A stretch of DNA of 64,000 bases from Paramagnetospirillum magnetotacticum MS-1 (GTDB taxonomy: Bacteria > Pseudomonadota > Alphaproteobacteria > Rhodospirillales > Magnetospirillaceae), in assembly GCF_000829825.1 (NCBI RefSeq), contig NZ_JXSL01000027.1, positions 434,001 to 498,000 on the forward strand, written 5' to 3'. The position numbers and the translations under genes are program-made. This document shows positions 1 to 8,727 of the stretch, piece by piece (position 1 is the stretch's first letter; each line of letters starts with the position of its first letter). The notes under the pieces were generated by a model. That model saw only the letters and a program-made list of their open reading frames with translations. It made no database searches and was not told where the DNA came from.

Positions 1-516
1 CTGGCCCTCGCTGATCTCATAGACGAGATCGACGCGGTTCTGCTCGAGCTGGATGATCTTGGGTTCGACCGTCGCGGCGAATCGGCCGCCACGGCGGTAC
101 AGTTCCAGGATGCGCTTGACGTCGGCCTGGACCTTGGAACGAGTGTAGACGGTTCGTGGACGCAGTTGAACCTCGGAGCTCAACTGCTCTTCCTTGATGC
201 GGCTGTTCCCCTCGAAAGCGATCCGGTTGATGATCGGATTTTCCACGACCCGGACCACCAACTGCTCGCCTTCGCGGCGGATGGCCACATCCTGGAACAG
301 TCCAGTATTGAAAAGCGCCTTGAGAGAACGGTTGACGCGGTCGGTGTCATACAGATCGCCTTCGGCGATGGTCATGTAAGACCGGACCGTCTCGACCTCG
401 ATACGCTGAGTGCCAAGAATGGAGACGGAGCGGATACGACCGCCTTCCTGGGCAAGAGCCGGCATAACACCAGCCAGGATGCCCAGCAGCACAGCGGTCC
501 ACAGCACGAAACGCAT
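1..516 (-). CDS. bamA: BamA outer-membrane assembly factor, N-terminal part (runs off left edge)
   Basis: BamA is the central subunit of the BAM machine that folds beta-barrel proteins into the outer membrane. The visible 172 codons begin with MRFVLWTAVLLGILAG, a signal peptide ending near PALAQ, followed by POTRA-like sequence (IRSVSILGTQRIEVETV, then VENPIINRIAFEGNSRIKEE, the repeated POTRA pattern). The barrel lies beyond the window. It sits directly downstream of rseP on the same strand, 44 bases away, in the usual order uppS-cdsA-dxr-rseP-bamA, so it is probably co-transcribed. The start is the ATG before the signal peptide. The family call is very likely right; only completeness is unknown. 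Confidence 0.93.
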   Translation of the reverse strand, partial: MRFVLWTAVLLGILAGVMPALAQEGGRIRSVSILGTQRIEVETVRSYMTIAEGDLYDTDRVNRSLKALFNTGLFQDVAIRREGEQLVVRVVENPIINRIAFEGNSRIKEEQLSSEVQLRPRTVYTRSKVQADVKRILELYRRGGRFAATVEPKIIQLEQNRVDLVYEISEGQ

Positions 517-560
517 CCAGGCCCCCCTTGAGCTTCGTAAATCCGATCCCTTGGACCGGC

Positions 561-1718
561 TCACGAAAACAGCCGCTTCACCATATCCCAGACCGGCAGC
601 GACACAAGGTCGTTGCGGGTGGCAAAGACCATCAAGGCCAATACCAGAAACAACCCGATTCGGAAACCATATTCTTGGGCCTTCTCCCCCAGGGGGCGCC
701 CAAGAATGGCCTCGAACGCATAAAACATTAGATGCCCGCCATCGAGGATAGGAATAGGAAAAAGATTGATCAGGCCAAGATTGAGCGACAGCAGGATCGT
801 ATAGAAGACTACGCTGGCCAGGCCGAGTTGTGCCGCCTCTCCTGCTCCCTTGGCGATTCGGATCGGACCGCCCAGTTCGTCGGTGTCGCGGGTGCCGTTG
901 ATCATCTGGCCGATGCCGATGAATGTGGAACGCACCATGTTCTCCGTCTCGGCCAGGGCCTCACCCAGGGCCGAGACAGGACCGTGACGGACGATTTCAG
1001 TGCTGGCCGGATCGGCGGAAATGCCCAGAACTGGCACTTTCTCCATGTCGCCGAACACGCCCTTGCGCGAGATGATGCGGGGACGCGCCGCCACGTCGAA
1101 GGATTTGTCGCCGCGCCGGACCGAAAGCGACAACTCGCTCTCGATCTCCAGGCGGACCATGCGCTGGATATCCTGGAAACGCTCCACGGCGCGTCCATTG
1201 ATGGCGGTGATACGGTCGCCCGCCTTCAGCCCGGCAGTTTCAGCGGCGGTCCCAGGATGGACCATGCCAATCACCGGCTGGGTCACTGGCTGGCCCAGCA
1301 CCATGAACATGCCAGCCAGACCAAGGATGGCGAACAGAAAATTGGCGGCAGGCCCCGCCACGACGATGGCGGCGCGCTGCCCCACCCGCTTGTGGCAGAA
1401 GGCCTGGGCCTTTTCCTCATCGCTCATGGGCTGGTCGCTGGCCGTGGCCGAGGCCGCATCGGCATCGCCGAACATCTTTACAAAGCCGCCCAGCGGCAGC
1501 AGGCCGATACGCCAGCGTGTGCCGTTGGCGGCGACGCGCCCCCAGACCTCCGGCCCGAAGCCGATGGAGAAGACCTCCACCTTGACCCCGTTCCAGCGGG
1601 CCACCAGGAAATGCCCGAATTCGTGGACAAAGACCACGACGGTCAGGATGACCAGGAAGATGACCAGATAATACCAGACGCCGTGCAGGACGCTGTTGAG
1701 TAGACCGAAAAGATCCAT
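561..1718 (-). CDS. rseP: RseP-type site-2 intramembrane zinc protease
   Basis: Membrane metalloprotease of the M50 family that cleaves transmembrane substrates such as anti-sigma factors in the envelope-stress response. 385 residues. The zinc motif HEFGH is at about 32-36 within the first membrane helix, a single PDZ domain spans roughly 120-205, and the third ligand motif LDGGH is at 325-329 near the C-terminal helices. E. coli RseP is longer and has two PDZ domains; a one-PDZ form is common in alphaproteobacteria. The gene follows dxr with 3 bases between stop and start and precedes bamA, matching the conserved envelope operon. The substrate here cannot be read from the sequence. Confidence 0.95.
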   Translation of the reverse strand: MDLFGLLNSVLHGVWYYLVIFLVILTVVVFVHEFGHFLVARWNGVKVEVFSIGFGPEVWGRVAANGTRWRIGLLPLGGFVKMFGDADAASATASDQPMSDEEKAQAFCHKRVGQRAAIVVAGPAANFLFAILGLAGMFMVLGQPVTQPVIGMVHPGTAAETAGLKAGDRITAINGRAVERFQDIQRMVRLEIESELSLSVRRGDKSFDVAARPRIISRKGVFGDMEKVPVLGISADPASTEIVRHGPVSALGEALAETENMVRSTFIGIGQMINGTRDTDELGGPIRIAKGAGEAAQLGLASVVFYTILLSLNLGLINLFPIPILDGGHLMFYAFEAILGRPLGEKAQEYGFRIGLFLVLALMVFATRNDLVSLPVWDMVKRLFS

Positions 1719-1721
1719 GTG

Positions 1722-2885
1722 TCAGCGGCCACCATCGATGAGGGCAGATGCAAAACGGCGCGCCTCGGCATCTTGGGCCAAAACGTCGTCAATGCTGGTC
1801 AGTTCGCAATGGGTCACGCCAGCCACGGTACGCTCGACGATGGAGGCGATGTCGAGGAAGCCGATGCGCCGCCCCAGGAAGGCGGCCACCGACACTTCGT
1901 TGGCGGCGTTCATCACGGCGGCGGCCGAACCGCCCGCCCGTAAAGCCTCGCGCGCCAGACGCAAAGAGGGGAACCGCACAGGATCGGGGGCCTCGAAGGT
2001 CAGGGTGGCGATGGTGGCCAGATCAAGCCTGGGCACCGGCGCCTCGATACGGTTGGGCCAGCCCAGGGCATAGGCGATGGGGGTGCGCATGTCGGGCGAG
2101 CCCAACTGAGCCAGAACCGAGCCGTCCACATAGGCCACCAACGAATGAATGACCGACTGGGGATGGACGACGATGTCGATCTTGTCCTCGGGCATGTCGA
2201 ACAGGTGATGGGCTTCGATCAGTTCCAGGCCCTTGTTGAACATGGAGGCGGAATCCACCGAGATCTTGGCGCCCATGGACCAGTTGGGATGGGCCACCGC
2301 CTGTTCGGGCGTCACATCGGCCATGAATTCGCGGGTCTTAGTGCGGAACGGACCGCCCGAGGCGGTCAGGATGATCTTTTCGATCCGGTCGTGCTGGTCG
2401 GCTTCGAACACCTGGAAGATGGCGGAATGCTCGGAATCCACGGGCAGAAGGGTGGCGCCGTGCTTTTCCACCTCGGCCATCATCAGCTGACCGGCGCAGA
2501 CCAGACACTCCTTATTGGCCAGGCCGACCACCGCGCCACGGCGCACCGCCGCCAGGGTGGGCGCCAGACCGGCGGCGCCGACGATGGCTGCCATCACCCA
2601 GTCGGCGGGCATCCGGGCGGCGGCAACCACGGCCTCAGGCCCGGCGGCAGCTTCGATGCCGGTTCCGGCCAGAGCCTCCTTCAGAGCGCCATAAGCCCCC
2701 TCATCGGCGACCACGGCGAGCTTAGCCCTCAGGGTCTTGGCCTGCTGGGCCAGGATGTCCACGCGTGAATTGGCCACCAGAGCCTCGACACGATAGAGCT
2801 CGGGGTTTCTCTCGACCAGATCCACCGTGTTGCAACCGATGGACCCCGTCGAGCCCAGAATGGTGACACCCTTGCGCCCGCTCAT
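1722..2885 (-). CDS. dxr: 1-deoxy-D-xylulose 5-phosphate reductoisomerase
   Basis: Second enzyme of the MEP isoprenoid pathway: converts DXP to 2-C-methyl-D-erythritol 4-phosphate with NADPH. 387 residues from the chosen ATG. The nucleotide-binding loop GSTGSIG is at 11-17, the metal and substrate region contains VDSEHSAIFQ, and the flexible loop carries HPNWSMGAKISVDSASM. An open frame extends 22 codons further upstream, but the family N-terminus (RKGVTILGSTGSIG) fits the internal ATG at 2885, so that start was chosen. It lies 10 bases after cdsA and supplies precursors for the undecaprenyl (uppS, same operon) and hopanoid (hpnC/hpnE, elsewhere in the window) routes. Confidence 0.96.
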   Translation of the reverse strand: MSGRKGVTILGSTGSIGCNTVDLVERNPELYRVEALVANSRVDILAQQAKTLRAKLAVVADEGAYGALKEALAGTGIEAAAGPEAVVAAARMPADWVMAAIVGAAGLAPTLAAVRRGAVVGLANKECLVCAGQLMMAEVEKHGATLLPVDSEHSAIFQVFEADQHDRIEKIILTASGGPFRTKTREFMADVTPEQAVAHPNWSMGAKISVDSASMFNKGLELIEAHHLFDMPEDKIDIVVHPQSVIHSLVAYVDGSVLAQLGSPDMRTPIAYALGWPNRIEAPVPRLDLATIATLTFEAPDPVRFPSLRLAREALRAGGSAAAVMNAANEVSVAAFLGRRIGFLDIASIVERTVAGVTHCELTSIDDVLAQDAEARRFASALIDGGR

Positions 2886-2895
2886 GCTTCTTCCT

Positions 2896-3684
2896 TCATT
2901 GCCAGTCCAGGACCGTCTTGCCGGTCGCCAGAGAGAACGCCGCCACGGCAAGGGCGGTGGTCAGCAGGCCATCGACGCGGTCAAGCACACCGCCATGGCC
3001 CGGAATGATATTGCTTGAGTCCTTGACGTTGCAACGCCGCTTGATCCAGGACTCGAACAGATCGCCGATCTGGGCGACCACGGCAACCGCGGCACTGATC
3101 ACGGCCAGCGACGTATTTTCCGATGCACCTGCCCAGAATGCCATCCCCACGCCGGTCAATGCCGCACAAAGCATGCCGCCGATAAGTCCCGCCCAGGTTT
3201 TTTTCGGACTGACGGACGGCAGCAGCTTAGGCCCTCCGATCATCCGGCCAAAGGCATAGGCTCCGATATCCGTCGCCCATACCACCAGCAAAATCCACGC
3301 GATGATCTCGGCGCCGAATTGAGGATGGGCGCGAATCCACACCAAAGCCACCGAGGGCAGTCCGGCATAAAAGACCCCAAAGCCAGCCCAACCCCGCCCC
3401 GACCGGTCGTTGCCCGCCAGTCCGCCCGAAGTCAGCGCGGCCAGCAGCACCATGGCCAATCCGATATCGGGCCGCGCCACGGTCAGCAGCGAGGCCAGAG
3501 CGCACCCCAAAGAGGCAACCCTCCCCGACAGGGCGAAGCCGCCATTCAGCATGCGGTGCCATTCCCAGCACATCAAGGCCGCGGCAAGGGCGATCAGAAC
3601 CGCGAAGGCATAGCCACCGGCCCAGGCGGCAAGCAGGGCGGGCGGAGCCATGACGAGAGCGGACAGGGCGCGGGTTTTCAGCAC
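2896..3684 (-). CDS. cdsA: Phosphatidate cytidylyltransferase
   Basis: Integral membrane enzyme that makes CDP-diacylglycerol from phosphatidate and CTP, the branch point of phospholipid synthesis. 262 residues, with hydrophobic segments from the N-terminus onwards. The C-terminal family signature is present: KRRCNVKDSSNIIPGHGG followed by VLDRVDGL. Located between uppS and dxr in the conserved operon, with 6 and 10 base gaps. Confidence 0.95.
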   Translation of the reverse strand: MLKTRALSALVMAPPALLAAWAGGYAFAVLIALAAALMCWEWHRMLNGGFALSGRVASLGCALASLLTVARPDIGLAMVLLAALTSGGLAGNDRSGRGWAGFGVFYAGLPSVALVWIRAHPQFGAEIIAWILLVVWATDIGAYAFGRMIGGPKLLPSVSPKKTWAGLIGGMLCAALTGVGMAFWAGASENTSLAVISAAVAVVAQIGDLFESWIKRRCNVKDSSNIIPGHGGVLDRVDGLLTTALAVAAFSLATGKTVLDWQ

Positions 3685-3690
3685 GCGCGG

Positions 3691-4422
3691 CTACCTGGCC
3701 GTTCCGAAACGGCGGTCGCGGCCGTGAAAATCACGAATGGCGGACTCCAACTCGCTGCGCCCGAAATCGGGCCACAAGGTATCCATGAACACCAATTCGG
3801 CGTAGGCCCCCTGCCACAGCAGGAAATTGCTGATCCGCTGCTCGCCGCTGGTACGGATGATCATGTCGGGATCGGGAATGCCCGCCGTGGACAGACGGGC
3901 GTTGATGGCATCCTCGTCCACGTCTTCGGCGGCAACTTTTCCGTCGGCAACATCCTGGGCCAAGACCCTGGCCGCCGCGACGATCTCCTGGCGTCCGCCG
4001 TAAGACAGGGCCAGCAGCAGAGTCAGCGCGGTATTGCCAGCGGTCTTGGCCTCAGAATCCTCGATCAGGCGGATGATATCGGCCCCCAGACGGGTCCGGT
4101 CGCCGATCACCTTGAGGCGGATGCCGTTCTTGTGGAGGCTGTTGACCTCATTGCGAAGATAAAGACGCAACAGTCCCATGAGATCGGTGATCTCACCGGC
4201 CGGACGCTTCCAGTTCTCCGAGGAAAAGGCGTAGAGAGTGAGGTAGGAAACACCCATCTCACGCGCCGCCTCGACCGTGCGGCGGACCGCCTCGGCGCCC
4301 CGCTTGTGACCAGCGGTGCGCGGCAGGCCACGCGCCTTGGCCCAGCGCCCGTTACCATCCATGATGATGGCGACATGCGCTGGTGGCGGCGGCTGATCAG
4401 CGTTGGAAAGCATGGGCTCCAT
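3691..4422 (-). CDS. uppS: Undecaprenyl diphosphate synthase (cis-prenyltransferase)
   Basis: Cytosolic cis-prenyltransferase that extends farnesyl diphosphate with isopentenyl diphosphate to the C55 carrier used for peptidoglycan and polysaccharide export. 243 residues. The catalytic motif MDGNGRWA is at 21-28 with the essential Asp at 22; further family blocks are LTLYAFSSENWKRP and the C-terminal SGEQRISNFLLWQGAYAEL. A short proline-rich N-terminal extension precedes the core. Downstream of frr with an 18-base gap, upstream of cdsA. Confidence 0.96.
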   Translation of the reverse strand: MEPMLSNADQPPPPAHVAIIMDGNGRWAKARGLPRTAGHKRGAEAVRRTVEAAREMGVSYLTLYAFSSENWKRPAGEITDLMGLLRLYLRNEVNSLHKNGIRLKVIGDRTRLGADIIRLIEDSEAKTAGNTALTLLLALSYGGRQEIVAAARVLAQDVADGKVAAEDVDEDAINARLSTAGIPDPDMIIRTSGEQRISNFLLWQGAYAELVFMDTLWPDFGRSELESAIRDFHGRDRRFGTAR

Positions 4423-4440
4423 TTTCGGGTCCTCGCCGCC

Positions 4441-5013
4441 TCAAACCTGCATGATTTCCTTTTCCTTATGACCCAGAACCTCGTCGATCTTCTTAATCGT
4501 GTCGTCGGTTACGGTTTGGACCTCTTTTTCGTGCTTCTTGATTTCGTCTTCGGAGATGTGGCCGTCCTTCTCCATCTTCTTCAAGGAGTCCATGCCGTCG
4601 CGGCGCACATTGCGCACCGAGATGCGGGCCTGCTCGGCATATTTGCCCGCCACCTTCTGCAGCTCCTTGCGGCGCTCCTCGTTCAACGCCGGAATCGGCA
4701 CGCGGATCATCTGGCCGTCGGCCTGGGGATTGAGGCCGAGACCGGCATTGGCGATGGCCTTTTCCACGGCCTTGACCTGGGACTTGTCCCACACCTGCAC
4801 GGTCAGCATGCGCGGCTCGGGCACGCCCACGGTGCCGCACTGGCTGAGAGGCATGGTCTGGCCATAGGCCTCGACCACCACCGGGTCCAGCAAGTTGACG
4901 GAGGCGCGGCCCGAACGCAGGCCCGAAAATTCCTTCTTCAGCACCTCGACGGCACTGTCCATGCGCCGGGTGACATCCTTCTTGAGGTCATTCCAGTTAG
5001 TCGGAGCGGACAC
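4441..5013 (-). CDS. frr: Ribosome recycling factor
   Basis: Acts with EF-G to split post-termination ribosomes. 190 residues, close to the usual 185. The three-helix-bundle sequence is clear, with [20 protein letters not shown], the [13 protein letters not shown] block and the C-terminal [20 protein letters not shown]. It directly follows pyrH (22-base gap), as in most bacteria, and starts the run into uppS. Confidence 0.96.
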   Translation of the reverse strand: MSAPTNWNDLKKDVTRRMDSAVEVLKKEFSGLRSGRASVNLLDPVVVEAYGQTMPLSQCGTVGVPEPRMLTVQVWDKSQVKAVEKAIANAGLGLNPQADGQMIRVPIPALNEERRKELQKVAGKYAEQARISVRNVRRDGMDSLKKMEKDGHISEDEIKKHEKEVQTVTDDTIKKIDEVLGHKEKEIMQV

Positions 5014-5035
5014 GATCGACTCCCCTTGAGGCTTA

Positions 5036-5758
5036 TTAATCGTTGCTGATGATGGTGAACAGGCCGCGTCCCGCGACCGTTTCGGCGAAGGCGCCAGGCC
5101 GGTGCAGGTCGAATACCACGATAGGAACCTTGTTCTCGCGGCACAAAGCGATGGCGGAAGTATCCATCACACCCAAGTCACGGGCCAGAACCTCGTTGAA
5201 GGTCAAACGGTCATAGCGGACCGCGTCCTTGTCCTTCTTGGGGTCGGCGGTATAGACGCCATCCACCTGGGTGGCCTTCAAGAGAGCGTCACAGCCCATC
5301 TCGACGGCGCGCAGGGCGGCGGCGGTATCGGTGGTGAAGAACGGATTGCCGGTACCTGCGGCAAAAATCACCACCCTGCCCTTTTCCAGATGACGGATGG
5401 CGCGGCGGCGGATGAAAGCCTCGCACACGGTGGGCATGACGATGGCCGACTGGACGCGGGTTTCGACACCGGCCTTTTCCAGGGCATTTTGCACCGACAG
5501 CGCGTTGATGACGGTGGCCAGCATGCCCATGTTGTCGGCCGCCGCCCGTTCCATGCCTGTGGAAGCCCCGGACACGCCGCGGAAGATGTTGCCGCCGCCG
5601 ATGACCACGCAGACTTCGACGCCGAGGTCGCGGACGGACTTCACCTCGCGGGCGATGCGGTCGACGGTCTCGGGATCAAGACCGTACTCCCGCTTTCCCA
5701 TCAGGCCTTCGCCCGAAATCTTGAGGAGAACGCGGCGGAATTTGGCGTCGCTGGCCAT
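5036..5758 (-). CDS. pyrH: Uridylate kinase
   Basis: UMP kinase of the amino-acid-kinase fold, producing UDP for nucleic acid and envelope precursor synthesis. 240 residues from the ATG at 5758. Family motifs: [11 protein letters not shown] near the N-terminus, [10 protein letters not shown], and the C-terminal region [16 protein letters not shown]. The frame is open for 23 more codons upstream, but the family N-terminus and a GAGG five bases before the ATG (ggattcc spacer) favour the internal start. It is the first gene of the pyrH-frr-uppS-cdsA-dxr-rseP-bamA unit, separated from tsf by an intrinsic terminator. Confidence 0.95.
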   Translation of the reverse strand: MASDAKFRRVLLKISGEGLMGKREYGLDPETVDRIAREVKSVRDLGVEVCVVIGGGNIFRGVSGASTGMERAAADNMGMLATVINALSVQNALEKAGVETRVQSAIVMPTVCEAFIRRRAIRHLEKGRVVIFAAGTGNPFFTTDTAAALRAVEMGCDALLKATQVDGVYTADPKKDKDAVRYDRLTFNEVLARDLGVMDTSAIALCRENKVPIVVFDLHRPGAFAETVAGRGLFTIISND

Positions 5759-5810
5759 GGAATCCTCGGGCTGAAAAGTCTTGCCAAAATACTTGGCGCG
5801 GGCGGCGGCG

Positions 5811-5816
5811 ATCATA
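5811..5816 (-). promoter_or_regulatory. Possible -10 element upstream of pyrH
   Basis: On the minus strand TATGAT stands about 50 bases upstream of the pyrH start and downstream of the tsf terminator, where a promoter for the pyrH operon would be expected. The base composition 17 bases further upstream gives only a poor -35 (GGAGAC), so this is a weak, position-based suggestion. Confidence 0.25.
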
Positions 5817-5854
5817 CACCATTCCACCAGCCTGTCTCCCCCCCTAATGGGGAG

Positions 5855-5895
5855 AAAAAAGGCCGCCCGCCCCCTGATGAGGGGAGCGGACGGCC
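5855..5895 (-). terminator. Intrinsic terminator after tsf
   Basis: Read on the minus strand, 17 bases past the tsf stop, GGCCGTCCGCTCCCC pairs with GGGGGCGGGCGGCC around a TCAT-type loop and is followed immediately by six T residues. This is a textbook rho-independent terminator ending the rpsB-tsf unit. A second small stem (CTCCCC ... GGGGAG) follows the T run at about 5836-5854. Confidence 0.9.
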
Positions 5896-5911
5896 CGAAC
5901 GACCCGTCCGA

Positions 5912-6838
5912 TCAGCCGCCCAGCTGGGCAGCCACTTCGGCGGCGAAGTCCTTCTCTTCCTTCTCGATGCCCTCGCCCAGCGCGAAGCGGGCGAAACCGG
6001 CCAGCTTGACCGGCGCGCCGATCTCCTTGCCCAGATTCTCGAGCACCTTGGAGATCTTGTTCTCCTGGTCGATGACGAAGATCTGCTCGGACAGGCAGAC
6101 TTCCTCGTAGTACTTGCGGATGCGGCCTTCCACCATCTTCTCGATGACGGCGGCGGGCTTGCCCGAAGCCTGGGCCTGCTCGGTCAGCACGTTGCGCTCG
6201 CGGTCGAGCGCGCTGGTATCGACCACCGACGGGTCCAGGAACAGCGGATTGGCGGCCGCCACATGCATGGCGATCTGCTTGCCCACTTCGTTCAGGCGAT
6301 CGACATTGCCGGTGGACTCGAGAGCCACCAGACAGCCGATCTTGCCCAGGCCGGGAGCAATGGCGGTGTGCACATAGGAGGCGACCACACCGGCCGACAC
6401 TTCCAGGCGAACGGCGCGGCGCAGCGACATGTTCTCGCCGATGGTGGCGATCAGATGGGTCAGCTGGTCGGCGACGTTCTTGTCGGTGCCGGGGCAAGCG
6501 GCGGCCTTGATGGCCTCCACATCGGCGCCCTTGGCCAGTGCCACGGCGGCGACGGAGGCGACGAAGCCCTGGAACTGATCATTGCGGGCAACGAAATCGG
6601 TCTCGGCATTGACTTCGACGGCCACGCCCTTAGGTCCAGCGGCGGCAATGCCGACCAGACCCTCGGCGGCGACGCGGCCAGCCTTCTTGGCGGCGGCGGC
6701 AAGACCCTTCTTGCGCAGCCAGTCGATGGCGGCTTCAACGTCGCCAGCAGTCTCGCCCAGCGCCTTCTTGCAGTCCATCATGCCAGCGCCAGTCTTCTCG
6801 CGCAGCTCCTTGACCAGCGAAGCGGTAATCTCGGCCAT
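5912..6838 (-). CDS. tsf: Translation elongation factor Ts
   Basis: Nucleotide exchange factor for EF-Tu. 308 residues. The N-terminal UBA-like region [20 protein letters not shown] and KKALGET, and the core motif [13 protein letters not shown] that inserts into EF-Tu, are both present. The start is the ATG at 6838; the open frame continues 82 codons upstream but only with arginine-rich sequence unlike the family. It follows rpsB by 89 bases on the same strand, the standard pairing, and ends at a strong terminator. Confidence 0.96.
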   Translation of the reverse strand: MAEITASLVKELREKTGAGMMDCKKALGETAGDVEAAIDWLRKKGLAAAAKKAGRVAAEGLVGIAAAGPKGVAVEVNAETDFVARNDQFQGFVASVAAVALAKGADVEAIKAAACPGTDKNVADQLTHLIATIGENMSLRRAVRLEVSAGVVASYVHTAIAPGLGKIGCLVALESTGNVDRLNEVGKQIAMHVAAANPLFLDPSVVDTSALDRERNVLTEQAQASGKPAAVIEKMVEGRIRKYYEEVCLSEQIFVIDQENKISKVLENLGKEIGAPVKLAGFARFALGEGIEKEEKDFAAEVAAQLGG

Positions 6839-6927
6839 GGGTATTCCCTCTCGACGAATGATTGGTTGGTTCTCAAGCGAATGGCGGCGACATCGGGTCG
6901 CCGCCATCGCAACAGTCTCTCCGAAGC

Positions 6928-7728
6928 CTAGGCCTGCGGAGCGGCGGCTTCCTCGGCGGCCGCCTCGGCGACCACTTCCGGAATCTGCTCGACCGGAGCC
7001 TCGGCCGAAGCGCCGACGTCGCCGCCGCCACGGGTGATCTCGGCCTGGATGCCGTCCAGAACGGCGCCCGACATCAGATCGCAATAGGTCTGGATGGCGC
7101 GGATGGCGTCGTCATTGCCGGGGATCGGATAGGTGATGCCAGCCGGATCGCAGTTGGAGTCGATGATCGCCACCACCGGAATGCCCAGCTTGTTGGCTTC
7201 CTGAACAGCCAGGGCTTCCTTGTTGGTGTCGATGATGAACAGGATATCGGGCAGGCCGCCCATATCCTTGATGCCGCCGAGCGCGCGGTCCAGCTTCTCC
7301 TTCTCGCGCGACAGGACCAGCTGCTCCTTCTTGGTCAGACCAGCCAGGGCGCCGGAAGCCAGCTGCTCGTCCAGCTCGCGCAGGCGGCGGATGGAGTTGG
7401 AGATGGTCTTCCAGTTGGTCAGCATGCCGCCGAGCCAGCGATGGTTCACGAAGTACTGGCCGCAACGCTTGGCGGATTCGGCTACCACTTCGGAGGCCTG
7501 GTGCTTGGTGCCGACGAACAGAACGCGGCCACCGCCAGCGGTCACGTCGCGCACGGCCTGCATGGCGCGGTGCAGCATGGGCACGCTCTGCTGCAGGTCG
7601 ATGATGTGGATGCCGTTGCGGATGCCGAAGAGGTACGAGGCCATCTTCGGGTTCCAGCGGCGGGTGTTGTGACCGAAATGCACACCGGCTTCGACGAGCT
7701 GGCGCATGGTGAACGTGGGCAGAGCCAT
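6928..7728 (-). CDS. rpsB: 30S ribosomal protein S2
   Basis: Small-subunit protein. 266 residues. Begins [20 protein letters not shown] and contains [13 protein letters not shown] and the family signature region around [18 protein letters not shown]. The C-terminus has an acidic, alanine-rich tail beyond the core ([15 protein letters not shown]), seen in many alphaproteobacteria. The start is the ATG at 7728 preceded by an A/G-rich stretch (aaaggacttatcc). First gene of the rpsB-tsf operon; its leader contains an inverted repeat. Confidence 0.96.
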   Translation of the reverse strand: MALPTFTMRQLVEAGVHFGHNTRRWNPKMASYLFGIRNGIHIIDLQQSVPMLHRAMQAVRDVTAGGGRVLFVGTKHQASEVVAESAKRCGQYFVNHRWLGGMLTNWKTISNSIRRLRELDEQLASGALAGLTKKEQLVLSREKEKLDRALGGIKDMGGLPDILFIIDTNKEALAVQEANKLGIPVVAIIDSNCDPAGITYPIPGNDDAIRAIQTYCDLMSGAVLDGIQAEITRGGGDVGASAEAPVEQIPEVVAEAAAEEAAAPQA

Positions 7729-7771
7729 TGGATAAGTCCTTTGCTTCTCCGGTTGAACCTCCGCGGGTGTG

Positions 7772-7789
7772 GCCGGGATATCTCCCGGC
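7772..7789 (-). promoter_or_regulatory. Hairpin in the rpsB leader
   Basis: GCCGGGA and TCCCGGC form a perfect 7-bp stem around a 4-base loop, 43-61 bases upstream of the rpsB start. Ribosomal protein S2 represses its own operon in several bacteria through leader RNA, so this stem is a candidate part of that element. No comparison with known leader structures could be made here. Confidence 0.35.
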
Positions 7790-7884
7790 ACCGGAGCGAA
7801 CGAGCGACAAAGACATGCCGCCGCCGCGATCCCGCGTGCGGATTGGTGGCGGGGTTCTACGCCCTTCCCCTCACCTTTGCAAGC

Positions 7885-8727
7885 CTAACCTTTGCGGGCC
7901 AACCCGGCACAGGCGTCCGGCAGCGGGCGGGACTGGATATGGGGTCGGGACGGAGGCGCGGGCCAAGTGGGCTTGGCCGACCAGGAGTCCAGTTCCTCGC
8001 CGCAGCCGTCACCCTCGGGCATGGGTTTTTGCCGCTCGCAATCGGGGCTGTCGGCGGGACAGGACAGTCTGACGTGGAAATGCTCGTCATGGCCCCACCA
8101 GGGCCGCAATTTGCGCAGCCAATCGCGGTCGCCATTGGCGGAAGTGGCGCGACAGACGGCCTTCTTGATGGCAGGGTTGACGAAGATACGGTCCACCTGG
8201 GGCGCCCGGGCCGCCAGTTCCAACAGACGGGCCTGGGCCGGAGTCCAGGACTCCTCGTCGATCTCCGTACCGTTGACCATGGTGATCGGCTTGGGAGTCT
8301 CGATTTCGGCGCGGCTGAGCGGCTTGGCGGGCAGACGGAACCAGATATCGACATCAAGGCCGTTCTGGTGGCTGCCATGGCCGACGGGCATGGGGCCGCC
8401 CCGGGGCTGCGCCATGTCGCCGATCAGCAATGGTCCGGTGATCCCCTCACCCTTGGCGGCGCGGGCCAGGTCCTGAACAAATCGGATGGTGGCCGGATGG
8501 CCCCAATGACGGTTGCGTGACGGCCGCAGCACCTGAAACGAATGCTCGTCCTCAGCCAGGGATACGGCGCCTTTGAGGCAACCGGCGGCGGGAGAGCCGA
8601 TCACCGAGGCCTGCCCCGAAGCCGGTCCGCCCACCCGCGACCAATCCGACTGGCCAGATTCAGCCCCCATGGCCGCACTGCCCAAGAGCAGGGCGGAAAG
8701 CATCACAAGGCGGGCCGGGAACAGCAT
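7885..8727 (-). CDS. mepA: MepA-type penicillin-insensitive murein endopeptidase
   Basis: Periplasmic zinc peptidase of the LAS family that cleaves D-Ala-meso-DAP cross-links in peptidoglycan. 280 residues. N-terminal signal peptide MLFPARLVMLSALLLGSAAMG. The first metal motif is in GHGSHQNGLDVDIWFRLP (H...D) and the second in WWGHDEHFHVRLSCP (HxH); several cysteines could form the disulfides known in E. coli MepA. The ATG at 8727 overlaps the stop of the HD-GYP gene (TGATG), so the two are translationally coupled. Confidence 0.92.
   Translation of the reverse strand: MLFPARLVMLSALLLGSAAMGAESGQSDWSRVGGPASGQASVIGSPAAGCLKGAVSLAEDEHSFQVLRPSRNRHWGHPATIRFVQDLARAAKGEGITGPLLIGDMAQPRGGPMPVGHGSHQNGLDVDIWFRLPAKPLSRAEIETPKPITMVNGTEIDEESWTPAQARLLELAARAPQVDRIFVNPAIKKAVCRATSANGDRDWLRKLRPWWGHDEHFHVRLSCPADSPDCERQKPMPEGDGCGEELDSWSAKPTWPAPPSRPHIQSRPLPDACAGLARKG

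Noticed and set aside
3319-5049. Plus-strand open frame of 576 codons
   Set aside because: Antisense to cdsA, uppS and frr, all with unmistakable motifs. No ribosome site or family similarity.
5102-6931. Plus-strand open frame of 609 codons
   Set aside because: Antisense to pyrH and tsf; Gly/His/Asp-rich composition typical of complement-strand reading in GC-rich DNA.
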